From the NCBI GenBank assembly GCA_002329365.1, contig DCUB01000011.1, positions 1 through 20,552 on the forward strand: a stretch of 20,552 nucleotides of DNA, given 5' to 3'. The notes beneath the pieces are model-generated. The model was not told the origin of the DNA, searched no databases, and saw only the letters and a list, made by a program, of their open reading frames with translations. Below are positions 1 through 7,192 of this stretch, piece by piece (the first letter of the stretch is position 1; each line of letters opens with the position of its first letter). The translations under genes and the position numbers were made by a program. This DNA is from Ruminococcaceae bacterium UBA1425 (GTDB lineage: Bacteria; Bacillota; Clostridia; Oscillospirales; Acutalibacteraceae).

Positions 1-10
1 GGATGACAAA
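1..10. repeat. family 1 palindromic repeat, right end only (cut by window edge)
   Basis: The window opens with GGATGACAAA, which equals the right terminus (CTCAGGATGACAAA) of the complete family 1 elements at 2259 and 7438. The rest lies outside the window. Confidence 0.6.
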
Positions 11-25
11 GGGGGCAAAATAAAT

Positions 26-76
26 TGTCATTCTGAGCGGAGCGAAGAATCTTTAAAACGGTCCTTCGGAGGCACT
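26..76. repeat. family 1 palindromic repeat, partial copy
   Basis: TGTCATTCTGAGCGGAGCG and GAAGAATCTTT are followed by a short loop and TCCTTCGGAGGC. This is the left arm and inner hairpin of the repeat, but the outer right arm CTCAGGATGAC is missing. It sits just downstream of the lipid kinase stop codon. The inner GAAGAATC/GGTCCTTC stem could slow transcription from that gene, although no T-run follows it on the minus strand. Confidence 0.75.
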
Positions 77-94
77 TGATTATATCAGCGCGGG

Positions 95-1054
95 TTATTT
101 CATTGACGGCTGTTTTTCGCCGCTAATTCTGCCGCTTTTTCTGTCCTCAATATATGTTGAATTACCCGGAACGACAAATTTAATGCCCTTTTCGATAATC
201 TCGAACGTGCTGTCATTTACATATTTGCACTCGCCGTCGACATTTACCGCGGCGGGCGTATCGCTGTGGACGGAAACCTTTTTGACGCGCCTAAACAAGG
301 TGATATCCCAGTCGAGATGCTGACCGTTTTTATACTTGTTTATGAGCGACAGCAGCTTTATTCTGCTTACCCTCCGCACAATCACCACATCGAGCCAGCC
401 GTCGTCGGGCAAAGCCAGAGGCCCCGCCATATAGCCGCCGCCGTACCAGCGTGAATTGCCGCAGTAGCAGAAAACAACGTTGTCCGTAAACGGCTCGTCG
501 TCGTCCAGTTTAATGGTAAAGGTGTTTTTAATCTTTTTAGTGAACGCCCAGAGGAGCGACACCGTATATGCCGCCTCACCGCTGAGCCATGGGAATTTTT
601 TAAAGTCTGCCTGCTTTGCGCATACCTCGGCGTCCATGCCCATTGAGCATTCGTTAATGGAAATCTGGTCGTCGCAGCGTATAAGGTCAAGGTCGATAGC
701 CGTGCCGTCTATCTGCGCTTCGATATCAGAAAGAACCTCCTTTTTACCGAAAAGACGTATAAAATCATTGCCGGAGCCGAGCGGCACTGCGGCTACCTCG
801 ACGTTTTTGTAGCCGTAGGAGCCGTTTACAACCTCGTAAAGCGTACCGTCGCCGCCGCAGGCATATAATCTGACATGTTCGCCGCTTTTTGCCGTTTCGC
901 GTGCAAACTCCAGGCCGTCATTAGGCGCAGTTGTGACATGGATAACGTAATCAAGACAGCGCCGATTGCAGCATTCCTCGATTTTCGGGATAATTGCGGC
1001 TGCGTCGCGTCCCTTTTTGCCGGCTTTGGGATTGACTATAAAAACGTGCTTCAT
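95..1054 (-). CDS. diacylglycerol/lipid kinase family protein
   Basis: This 319-residue protein belongs to the DagK/YegS/sphingosine-kinase superfamily, whose members transfer phosphate from ATP to diacylglycerol or related lipids at the cytoplasmic membrane face. NPKAGKKG (residues 8-15), the nucleotide-binding GGDGT (67-71) and PLGSGNDF (91-98) are all present, followed by the beta-sandwich lipid-binding domain with INECSMGMDAEV and a VDGE motif near residue 272. Length is normal for the family. The start is supported by GGAAGGG about 9 nt upstream. The gene begins 16 nt after the stop of the rRNA methyltransferase gene, so the two are probably co-transcribed. DgkB, which recycles diacylglycerol, is the usual Gram-positive member, but the true substrate (diacylglycerol, undecaprenol or another lipid) cannot be decided from sequence. 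Confidence 0.9.
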   Translation of the reverse strand: MKHVFIVNPKAGKKGRDAAAIIPKIEECCNRRCLDYVIHVTTAPNDGLEFARETAKSGEHVRLYACGGDGTLYEVVNGSYGYKNVEVAAVPLGSGNDFIRLFGKKEVLSDIEAQIDGTAIDLDLIRCDDQISINECSMGMDAEVCAKQADFKKFPWLSGEAAYTVSLLWAFTKKIKNTFTIKLDDDEPFTDNVVFCYCGNSRWYGGGYMAGPLALPDDGWLDVVIVRRVSRIKLLSLINKYKNGQHLDWDITLFRRVKKVSVHSDTPAAVNVDGECKYVNDSTFEIIEKGIKFVVPGNSTYIEDRKSGRISGEKQPSMK

Positions 1055-1070
1055 AACTTCAACCCTTCCA

Positions 1071-2183
1071 TTACTTAAAATACATATATAAATCGCATTT
1101 TATCATTCCGTTATACAGCTTGCGGCGTTTGTCGGCCTTTCTTCCGAACGATTTTTCAAACGTCTCGGACGGACATATGACGCTGTATGACCAGCCCTTT
1201 TTCCGGGGCATTACCTTACCCATTTCATGATAAAGGCTTTCAGCCTCGTTAATGTCAAGAAGCCTTTCGCCGTAAGGCGGGTTGCATATTACTGTGCCGC
1301 GCTCCGTCTGCGGTGAAAAACCACGGACGTCGGCAGAAAAAAAGCGAACCTTTCCGGAAACTCCCGCTCTGTCGGCGTTTGTTTTTGCTATCCTTATTGC
1401 TTCTTCGTCGATATCGGAGCCGTAACCGAAAAAATCGCACTCCCGCTTTTCAAGCTGCCTTGCGCGGTCGCGCTCCTCCTTCCATAATTCGGCGGGAATC
1501 TGCTCCCACCTCTCGGCGGAAAAGCTGCGGTTTATACCGGGAGCTATATTCATCGCCATTAAAGCGCCCTCTATGACAATCGTTCCGGAGCCGCACATGG
1601 GGTCGTAAAGCGTGTGGTACGGACGAAGCTTTGAAAGGTAGCAAAGCGAAGCGGCAAGCGTTTCCTTCAGCGGCGCCTCTGCCGCGTCAAGCCTGTAACC
1701 GCGCTTGTGAAGTCCGTAGCCGGAGGTGTCTATTAAAAGGCTGACATTGTCCTTCATGATGGAAAACTGAATCTGACGGACGGCTCCCGTTTCCTCAAAC
1801 CATTCAAGCTTATACTTTTGACGAAGACGTTCAACCACAGCCTTTTTTATTATCGACTGGCAGTCGCTGACGGAAAAGAGAGTTGAATTAATTGAATAGC
1901 CCTTGACGGGGAAAGCGTCCTCGTCGCCTATCCATTCCTCCCATGGCAGCGAGCGGGTACCCTGAAAAAGCTCCTCAAAGCTTTTTGCCTCAAAGCTGCC
2001 GACAAGTATCTGCACGCGCTCGGCAAACCTTGAACATATATTCGCGCGCGCCAGCATATTAGCGTCGCCCGAGAATAAAACGCGCCCGTTTTCGGCGGCG
2101 ACATTTTCTGCGTCCATAGAGCGAAGCTCGTCGGCTATCGGTCCCTCAAGCCCTAAAAGGCAGGGAACAACAAAATTTATCAT
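1071..2183 (-). CDS. THUMP-domain class I SAM-dependent RNA methyltransferase (RlmL/YpsC-like)
   Basis: This 370-residue protein is predicted to be a 23S rRNA guanine-N2 methyltransferase of the RlmL/YpsC (COG0116) family. An N-terminal ferredoxin-like and THUMP region spans about residues 1-155, followed by the family signature GLHKRGYR (157-164). The SAM-binding motif is DPMCGSGT (194-201) and the base-flipping catalytic motif NPPYGER is at 301-307. The reading frame stays open to an ATG at 2234, but those 17 extra residues are encoded by the intergenic repeat. The ATG at 2183 has AAGAAAGG upstream and begins the conserved MINFVVPCLLGLE sequence, so it is preferred. E. coli RlmL carries a second methyltransferase domain (RlmK), which is absent here as in Bacillus YpsC. 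The exact target nucleotide is inferred from the family. Confidence 0.9.
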   Translation of the reverse strand: MINFVVPCLLGLEGPIADELRSMDAENVAAENGRVLFSGDANMLARANICSRFAERVQILVGSFEAKSFEELFQGTRSLPWEEWIGDEDAFPVKGYSINSTLFSVSDCQSIIKKAVVERLRQKYKLEWFEETGAVRQIQFSIMKDNVSLLIDTSGYGLHKRGYRLDAAEAPLKETLAASLCYLSKLRPYHTLYDPMCGSGTIVIEGALMAMNIAPGINRSFSAERWEQIPAELWKEERDRARQLEKRECDFFGYGSDIDEEAIRIAKTNADRAGVSGKVRFFSADVRGFSPQTERGTVICNPPYGERLLDINEAESLYHEMGKVMPRKKGWSYSVICPSETFEKSFGRKADKRRKLYNGMIKCDLYMYFK

Positions 2184-2220
2184 AAATGTAATTGCCTTTC
2201 TTAATAATGGGTTTGATACT

Positions 2221-2258
2221 GTCATTCTGAGCAAACCCTGTCATTCTGAGCATACTCT
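2221..2258. repeat. tandem 19-bp iterations of the family 1 repeat head (array 1)
   Basis: GTCATTCTGAGC begins at 2221 and 2240, each followed by seven variable bases (AAACCCT, ATACTCT). The next copy at 2259 is the head of a complete element. The period is exactly 19 bp. Confidence 0.9.
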
Positions 2259-2326
2259 GTCATTCTGAGCGAAGCGAAGAATCTTTTTAAAAGATCCTTC
2301 GGCGCGGAGCGCCTCAGGATGACAAA
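2259..2326. repeat. family 1 palindromic repeat, complete copy
   Basis: The outer arms GTCATTCTGAG (2259-2269) and CTCAGGATGAC (2313-2323) pair over 11 positions with one G-U wobble. Inside, GAAGAATCTTTT pairs with AAAAGATCCTTC around a minimal loop, giving a nearly continuous hairpin of about 65 nt. This type of element is widespread in bacterial genomes. Its translation products (for example VILSAAKNL and HPERSEES) often appear as spurious ORFs; that statement is from memory. Confidence 0.9.
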
Positions 2327-2340
2327 AGGTGTAAAGTAGT

Positions 2341-2406
2341 GTCATTCTGAGCAAACGCTGTCATTCTGAGCAAACCCTGTCATTCTGAGCGAATCGAAGA
2401 ATCTTT
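2341..2406. repeat. tandem 19-bp family 1 heads plus truncated element (array 2)
   Basis: GTCATTCTGAGC starts at 2341, 2360 and 2379, again with a 19-bp period. The third copy continues as GAATCGAAGAATCTTTTC and then stops, with no right arm. One spacer (AAACCCT) is identical to a spacer in the array at 2221, so the two arrays are related by duplication. Confidence 0.9.
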
Positions 2407-2419
2407 TCGTAGACTCTTA

Positions 2420-2447
2420 ATATTATCCGTTAACAACTTTATCACAA
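2420..2447 (-). promoter_or_regulatory. candidate sigma-A promoter for the methyltransferase/lipid kinase unit
   Basis: On the minus strand TTGTGA (2447-2442) and TAATAT (2425-2420) are separated by 16 bp. A transcript from here would have a 5' leader of roughly 230 nt containing both repeat arrays and the complete hairpin before the start at 2183. The -35 match is moderate. Confidence 0.45.
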
Positions 2448-2503
2448 TTCCGCCAAAAATGCAACATATGGAGTACCGCGACAAAATGCCTTCAATGGAA
2501 ATA

Positions 2504-2532
2504 TTGACAATTTTGTTCCCCGCGTGTAAAAT
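2504..2532 (+). promoter_or_regulatory. sigma-A promoter for the GlcNAc kinase/GH84 operon
   Basis: TTGACA (2504-2509) is perfect, and TAAAAT (2527-2532) follows after a 17-bp spacer. Transcription would begin near 2539, leaving a very short leader before the GTG start at 2553. It is divergent from the candidate minus-strand promoter at 2420-2447. Confidence 0.75.
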
Positions 2533-2552
2533 TAAATGCATGAGGTGATATT

Positions 2553-3518
2553 GTGAGCGGTGCTACATTTTTTCTCGGCGTTGACGGAGGGGGCAGCAAA
2601 ACGACTGCCGTCGCCGCCGACGAATACGGCAACATTGCCGCCGTCGAAACGGGCGGCAGCATTAATTATTACTCAAACGAGCTGTCGGCAACACGGGAAA
2701 ATATGTCGCGGATTATATCAAAAATAAAGGAAAAAACGGGCGTCGAAAGCTTTAAGGGCGCTTTTATCGGCATGTCCGCGTTAAACGGCAAGGCGTCCGA
2801 CAGTGAGCTTTCGGCTTTTGCGGACGGAGTAATAAACGTGGAAAAAATCTGCATGGACAGCGACCTTTATATAGCGCTTGAAACTCATTTAACAAACGAC
2901 CCCTGCGCCGTGGTGATAAGCGGCACAGGCTCCATGGTGACTGCAAGAGACGGCGCGGGTAAAATTCGCAACAAAGGCGGCTGGGGATATATCCTCGGCG
3001 ACGAGGGCAGCGGATACAGAATGTCGCTCGACGCTATACGGGCGGGAGTAAGGGGCGGCGAAGGCTCCGCGCGAAAAACATCTCTGACGGAAGCCGTGCT
3101 TGACTTTTACAAAGCACGCGACTTTGACGAGCTTGTAAGCATATTTTACGACCCGCCGATAAGCAGGCAGGCTGTTGCGGCGTTTTTGCCTAAGGTGCGC
3201 GAATGCGCCGAAAACGGCGACGAAACGGCGGCGGATATAATGAATAACGGTGCGGATGACCTCTCGAAAACGGCTTTGGCGCTGTTAAAGGATTACCCAT
3301 GCGACATTCCCGTCGGATTGTGGGGCGGTGTTTTTCAGCACAATCCGTCATACACGCGGCGTTTTACCGAAATACTTGCAAAAAACGGAATCGAAAACGT
3401 CTTTCTGCTCAGATATCCGCCTGAAATCGGCGCTGTTTTTGCCGCTTACAGGCTTTGCGGCATTGATGTCGGCAAAGAAATACTCCAAAACATCGGACAG
3501 GGGATACAAAAATTATGA
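2553..3518 (+). CDS. BadF/BadG/BcrA/BcrD-type ATPase, probable N-acetylglucosamine kinase
   Basis: This 321-residue cytoplasmic sugar kinase belongs to the ASKHA fold family that includes eukaryotic NAGK and bacterial MurNAc/GlcNAc kinases. The phosphate-1 loop DGGGSKT is at residues 11-17, the phosphate-2 SGTGS at 123-127, and the NAGK-typical GGWGYILGDEGSGY at 142-155. The GTG start is supported by AGGTGA 4 nt upstream and by conservation of FLGVDGGGSKT immediately afterwards. The stop overlaps the next gene by ATGA, so it is translationally coupled to a GH84 N-acetylglucosaminidase, which makes GlcNAc the most likely substrate and GlcNAc-6-phosphate the likely product. The family also contains glucosamine kinases and 2-hydroxyacyl-CoA dehydratase activators. 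The latter are excluded by the absence of their typical cysteine motifs. Confidence 0.85.
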   Translation: MSGATFFLGVDGGGSKTTAVAADEYGNIAAVETGGSINYYSNELSATRENMSRIISKIKEKTGVESFKGAFIGMSALNGKASDSELSAFADGVINVEKICMDSDLYIALETHLTNDPCAVVISGTGSMVTARDGAGKIRNKGGWGYILGDEGSGYRMSLDAIRAGVRGGEGSARKTSLTEAVLDFYKARDFDELVSIFYDPPISRQAVAAFLPKVRECAENGDETAADIMNNGADDLSKTALALLKDYPCDIPVGLWGGVFQHNPSYTRRFTEILAKNGIENVFLLRYPPEIGAVFAAYRLCGIDVGKEILQNIGQGIQKL

Positions 3519-5182
3519 TGTTCGAAAAACCAAAAATAATTCTCTCGGAAGGGGAAATTACAGACCTTGAAAAAGGGAGCAGGATTTGTCCCAAAGGCGA
3601 ATACGCGGAATTCATAAGCGAGCTGTGCGCAAAAAAGGGGATGCCCTGCGGCGGCGAAGGCAACATTATTGTAACGGCTGAACACAACAATTCCCGCGAG
3701 ATGACGTATATAGACGAAACGCGCAGGCTGACAGACGAAAAATTCAAGGTCGAAGCAGAAAAAACCGCAAACGGCCTTAACATCAATATTTCATTCGGCG
3801 GCATGAGGGCTTTTTATTATGCGCTGTGCGGCCTTTTCCGCCGTATAAAAAGCGGCTTCGTTCTGACCGGCGAGTTTATTGACTACCCGCTGTTCGGGCG
3901 CAGGGGATACATCGAGGGCTTTTACGGCACCCCGTGGAGCTTTGAGGAGCGCGCGTCCATGCTCCGCCTTATGTCGGAGCACGGCATGAACACATATTAC
4001 TACGCGCCGAAGGACGACGAATATCACCGCGACAAATGGAGCGAGCTATACCCCGACGACAGGCTCGACGAGGTAATACGCATCAAAAACCTCGCCGACG
4101 AATGCTTTGTTGACCTGCATTTCTGTATTGCTCCGGGACTGAGCATAAAGTATTCCGACGAGGGCCATTTCAATTTGCTAATGGCAAAATTCCGCCAGCT
4201 TTATGACGTCGGCATAAGGAATTTCGGGCTGTTGCTCGACGACATCCCCGAAAATCTTCAGTATCACGACGACATAGAAAAATTCGGCGAAACAGTCAAC
4301 GCGCACATATATCTCGCGAACAGGGCTTACGACGAAATGAAGTCGCTCGACCGCGATATAAAGCTCACTGTCTGCCCGAGGCAGTATCACGGCAGGGGCG
4401 ACGAATACTTTATTTCAAAGCTCGGCAGCGGCATAGAGCCTGACATAAGCCTATTCTGGACGGGCAGAAACATCTGCTCGCAGGAGCTGACGGTTATAGA
4501 GGCTGTACGCTTCATCGAAAGCACGCGCCACCGTCCGCTTTACTGGGACAACTTCCCCGTAAACGACGCCGAGATGATGAACGAAATGCATCTGGGTTAT
4601 ATAGACAGCAGGGAGCCGGAGCTTTACAGGTATTCAGAAGGGATTATCTCAAACTGTATGGAATATTGCGAGTGCAGCAAAATCCCGCTTCTGACTGTTG
4701 CCGATTACCTTTGGAATCCTACATCCTACGACCACGAAAGCTCGTGGGAATATGCGCTAAAAGTTGTCGTCGGCGAACAGTATGACAGCTTTCGTTATTT
4801 TGCCGACCATCTGTTGACATCCTGCTTAAAAAGCGAAAACTCAAGGCTTATGAGCGCGGCTTTCAGCGCAACGCGCGAGCAGCTTTACAAGGGCGACGCC
4901 GCAAAGGCGTGCGAGCTGTTTTCGGAATACGCCGGAAAAGTGTCGGAATGTGCCGATATGATTAAGAAAAACGGTGACAGGCGGCTTTTCATGGAGCTTT
5001 CGCGCTGGAGCAAAAAGTTTTTGCTGTGCTCCGAAATCCTGCGGCTTTGCAGCCGTCTGATGTCGGGCGAAACAGAGTTGAAAGACGAAATCAGGGAAAA
5101 ATACGAAGCATATATGAACATGCCGGAAATACTGACGGATTTCTGCTTCCGTGAAGCCGTCGAATTATTATTGAAAATGTAA
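3515..5182 (+). CDS. GH84 beta-N-acetylglucosaminidase (O-GlcNAcase/hyaluronidase family), cytoplasmic
   Basis: This 555-residue glycoside hydrolase of family 84 cleaves terminal beta-linked GlcNAc by substrate-assisted catalysis. An N-terminal GH20b-like domain covers about residues 1-125. The TIM barrel begins with RRGYIEGFYGTPWS (129-142). The catalytic aspartate pair is D242-D243 in GLLLDDIP. A tyrosine follows in CPRQY (291), and substrate-pocket motifs YWDNFPVND (343-351), ISNCMEY (378-384) and ADYLWNP (396-402) match the GH84 pattern. A helical C-terminal region follows. No signal peptide or membrane segment is visible, whereas the well-known bacterial GH84 enzymes (Clostridium NagJ, Bacteroides BtGH84) are exported. 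The start ATG overlaps the kinase stop. Substrate could be imported chitobiose-like or glycoprotein-derived oligosaccharides, or an intracellular GlcNAc conjugate. Confidence 0.92.
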   Translation: MMFEKPKIILSEGEITDLEKGSRICPKGEYAEFISELCAKKGMPCGGEGNIIVTAEHNNSREMTYIDETRRLTDEKFKVEAEKTANGLNINISFGGMRAFYYALCGLFRRIKSGFVLTGEFIDYPLFGRRGYIEGFYGTPWSFEERASMLRLMSEHGMNTYYYAPKDDEYHRDKWSELYPDDRLDEVIRIKNLADECFVDLHFCIAPGLSIKYSDEGHFNLLMAKFRQLYDVGIRNFGLLLDDIPENLQYHDDIEKFGETVNAHIYLANRAYDEMKSLDRDIKLTVCPRQYHGRGDEYFISKLGSGIEPDISLFWTGRNICSQELTVIEAVRFIESTRHRPLYWDNFPVNDAEMMNEMHLGYIDSREPELYRYSEGIISNCMEYCECSKIPLLTVADYLWNPTSYDHESSWEYALKVVVGEQYDSFRYFADHLLTSCLKSENSRLMSAAFSATREQLYKGDAAKACELFSEYAGKVSECADMIKKNGDRRLFMELSRWSKKFLLCSEILRLCSRLMSGETELKDEIREKYEAYMNMPEILTDFCFREAVELLLKM

Positions 5183-5202
5183 ATCAATAATCGTTATGCA
5201 AG

Positions 5203-5230
5203 GTAGGGGCGAACCAGTGTTTTCGCCCGT
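5203..5230. repeat. family 2 repeat, GGGCGAA type
   Basis: GTAGGGGCGAA and TTCGCCCG flank a short loop, giving a small hairpin with the same GTAGGG head as the neighbouring palindromes. It lies 20 nt after the GH84 stop. Confidence 0.7.
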
Positions 5231-5258
5231 AGACGGTCATAAACGATGAATTTATTAC

Positions 5259-5355
5259 GTAGGGAACGGTCTTGACCGTTCCGCAGGATTTATGCAAGCT
5301 TCAATCGGACACGGCGCGCCGTGTCCCTACACCATCAGAACGCATAAATACGTTC
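5259..5355. repeat. family 2 composite repeat module, copy 1
   Basis: Three parts follow each other. First is GTAGGG with GGAACGGTC-TT-GACCGTTCC (5263-5282), a perfect 9-bp stem. Next is the perfect 20-bp palindrome GGACACGGCGCGCCGTGTCC (5307-5326), followed by CTAC. Last is GAACG-CATAAATA-CGTTC (5338-5355), a third small hairpin. The same order recurs in diverged form at 13169-13285. No transposase is near. Confidence 0.85.
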
Positions 5356-5383
5356 GCTACAAAATAACTTTTGGAGGTCTATC

Positions 5384-6748
5384 ATGAAAAACGCGGTAAT
5401 ACTTTGCGCGGGAGCGGGAACAAAGCTTTGGCCTTATGCACAGATTAGGTGCAAGGCGATGATGCCCGTTTCAAACAAACCGATCGTCGCTTACTCTGTC
5501 GACGCGCTGAACAATCTCGGTTTTGACAACATAGTCATTGTCGGCAGCAGATTTATTGAGGAAATGTGCTCATATTTCCGCGACGCGAAAAACGTAACGA
5601 TAATATCCGACGACAAGCCGAAGGGTACCGCGTTTTCTCTTCTCAGAGCGAGCGCGTTCATAGACGGCGACTTCCTTACTCTTTACGGCGACACGATAGT
5701 TACGGAAGCCGACCTAAAGGCGCTAATAGAAAAATTCGGAGAGAGCGGCGAGAATGTAGCACTTGTCGACAAAATTCCCGACAGGAGCAGCGACAGGATA
5801 GGCTGCCGTATCGAGGACGGATATATTGAAAGCGTGTGGGGGCACTCGCGCGACGAAAGCACACACTTCTTCGGCGGCTTTGCGTTTAAAAGGGATTTCC
5901 TCGACGTGCTGCAGTACAATTCAAGGCGCTTTACTTATACCGAAGTAGGTATGATGCCCCCTGTGGAGGGCTATCTTGAAATCAGCATCGGCGACGAAAT
6001 GAAACGCGGAATGAAGCTTTGTGCCGTTGAAAGCTCCCAAAGAATTTACGACATTGACAAGCCGTGGCATATTCTTGAGGCAAATGCCGAGATAAACAGA
6101 ATGCGCTGCGAGGCTCTTACGAAAAACGAACTGGCGGAGGGCGCGTCGATTGACGAAACGGCTGTAATTAAAGGTTTTGTCAAGCTCGGCAAAAACACCG
6201 TTATCGGCAAAAACGTCATAATTCTCGGAAATATCATAGCGGGCGACGACTGCGAAATAATAAACGGCGCTATTGTCAGCGGCGGAGTTGTAATAGGCAA
6301 CCGCAGCAAGGTGCGAAACGCCTGCTTCATTGAGGGCTGCTCCACCGTCGGAAACGACTGTATCGTAAGCCACGCCGCCGAGCTTGAGGGCATGATACTC
6401 GACAGGGTTTACCTCTACCATTACATGGAATGGAACGGCGTTATAGGCGAAAACACCGACCTCGGCGCGGCGACTGTTTGCGGAAGCCTGCGCTTTGACG
6501 ATTCCATAACTATTCAGAACGTAAAGGGCAGAAGGGAGTTCCACCACGGCTGGGGCGACGCCGTTTTCCTCGGTGATTACTGCCGCACGGGTGTAAACGC
6601 CATAATTATGCCTGGCGTCAAGGTAGGTCCTTACAGCGTAATAGGCGCGGGCGTGCTTCTTAACAAGGATGTTCCCGACAATACGCTTATATACACCGAG
6701 CAGAACCTTATTGAAAAGAAGTGGGGCAGCGAAAAGTACGGTTGGTAA
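5384..6748 (+). CDS. bifunctional-type sugar-1-phosphate nucleotidylyltransferase with C-terminal left-handed beta-helix
   Basis: This 454-residue protein has an N-terminal Rossmann-like nucleotidyltransferase domain (about 1-230) and hexapeptide repeats to the end. The nucleotide loop reads AGAGTKLWP (9-17), followed by KAMMPVSNKP (24-33) and the metal-binding aspartate in YGDT (101-104). The usual GTRL arginine is a lysine here. The C-terminal segment (GRREFHHGWGD, then GDYCRTGVNAIIMPGVKVG) resembles archaeal bifunctional enzymes such as ST0452 and MJ1101 more than E. coli GlmU. Likely reactions are NTP plus sugar-1-phosphate to NDP-sugar, with possible acetyltransfer. GGAGG about 8 nt upstream sets the start. 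It lies in the same direction as the GlcNAc kinase/GH84 pair, separated by 200 nt of repeats, so UDP-GlcNAc synthesis is a reasonable guess. UDP-glucose or dTDP-glucose synthesis is also possible. Confidence 0.82.
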   Translation: MKNAVILCAGAGTKLWPYAQIRCKAMMPVSNKPIVAYSVDALNNLGFDNIVIVGSRFIEEMCSYFRDAKNVTIISDDKPKGTAFSLLRASAFIDGDFLTLYGDTIVTEADLKALIEKFGESGENVALVDKIPDRSSDRIGCRIEDGYIESVWGHSRDESTHFFGGFAFKRDFLDVLQYNSRRFTYTEVGMMPPVEGYLEISIGDEMKRGMKLCAVESSQRIYDIDKPWHILEANAEINRMRCEALTKNELAEGASIDETAVIKGFVKLGKNTVIGKNVIILGNIIAGDDCEIINGAIVSGGVVIGNRSKVRNACFIEGCSTVGNDCIVSHAAELEGMILDRVYLYHYMEWNGVIGENTDLGAATVCGSLRFDDSITIQNVKGRREFHHGWGDAVFLGDYCRTGVNAIIMPGVKVGPYSVIGAGVLLNKDVPDNTLIYTEQNLIEKKWGSEKYGW

Positions 6749-7094
6749 TCAAGGCGAAACCGCACAATTACCGGCAAAAGCCTTTGTCGCGCATTTGCTT
6801 GCATTTTTTCCGCCATATCGCCCCAAAATGCACGTTAATACACAAAGTATTGCCGGCGCTTTTCCTACAATCTGACGAAAAATCTGACGGCGCAACTGCA
6901 CAACAAAACTCAAGCGGTGTTGCCTGAAAAAAGTTCAACAAACTTTATTATTGCTAATCAGAAAAAATTAATTTGTTAGTCATAAAGTTCAAAAGACCGT
7001 AACATTGATTGGCAAATATGCACAAAAACTATGTAATTGATTTGTAATTTATATTAAGGGTTTTGACAATTTGAGCCACCTTCGATTCGTCATA
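6749..7094. other. AT-rich intergenic stretch without a gene
   Basis: No credible ORF, RNA or terminator is visible after the nucleotidylyltransferase. It contains a 6-bp inverted repeat AAAGTT-CAACA-AACTTT near 6933-6949, a TATGCACAAAA at 7017-7027 related to the operator-like boxes downstream, and an isolated TTGACA near 7064 lacking a good -10 partner. Base composition falls from the GC-rich coding neighbours to strongly AT-rich, as expected for a regulatory region. Confidence 0.5.
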
Positions 7095-7126
7095 TTGCAC
7101 AATATCAATACAGTTAATTTGTGCAA
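7095..7126 (+). promoter_or_regulatory. inverted repeat TTGCACAA/TTGTGCAA, candidate operator
   Basis: TTGCACAA (7095-7102) and its exact reverse complement TTGTGCAA (7119-7126) are separated by 16 nt and end 6 nt before the -35 hexamer of the promoter at 7133. A third TGCACAAA box lies at 7019-7026. The position fits binding of a dimeric regulator. Which one is unknown. Confidence 0.45.
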
Positions 7127-7132
7127 AATCAC

Positions 7133-7160
7133 TTGACTTTCTTATATTTTGTGCTATAAT
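7133..7160 (+). promoter_or_regulatory. strong sigma-A promoter with extended -10 for the 42-residue gene
   Basis: TTGACT (7133-7138), a 16-bp spacer and a perfect TATAAT (7155-7160) preceded by TGC, the extended -10 TGn motif. Transcription should begin near 7167. It is one of the best promoter matches in the window. Confidence 0.8.
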
Positions 7161-7192
7161 AAAGCCACAAACAAAAAGAAAGGGTGATTCAA

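Noticed and set aside
2184..2234. N-terminal extension of the rRNA methyltransferase (ATG at 2234)
   Set aside because: The 17 extra residues are a translation of the palindromic repeat and have no ribosome binding site; the ATG at 2183 has one and starts the conserved domain.
2221..2406. CRISPR array
   Set aside because: Units of 19 bp with seven-base spacers are too short, spacers are partly repeated, and no cas gene is present; the repeated part is the head of a dispersed palindrome.
6744..6772. Terminator after the nucleotidylyltransferase (GGTAAT...ATTACC)
   Set aside because: A six-pair stem with a 17-nt loop, starting inside the coding end and lacking a T-run.
7064..7095. Second promoter TTGACA upstream of the small gene
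   Set aside because: The only -10-like hexamer (CATATT) is 20 bp away and poor; the promoter at 7133 is far better.
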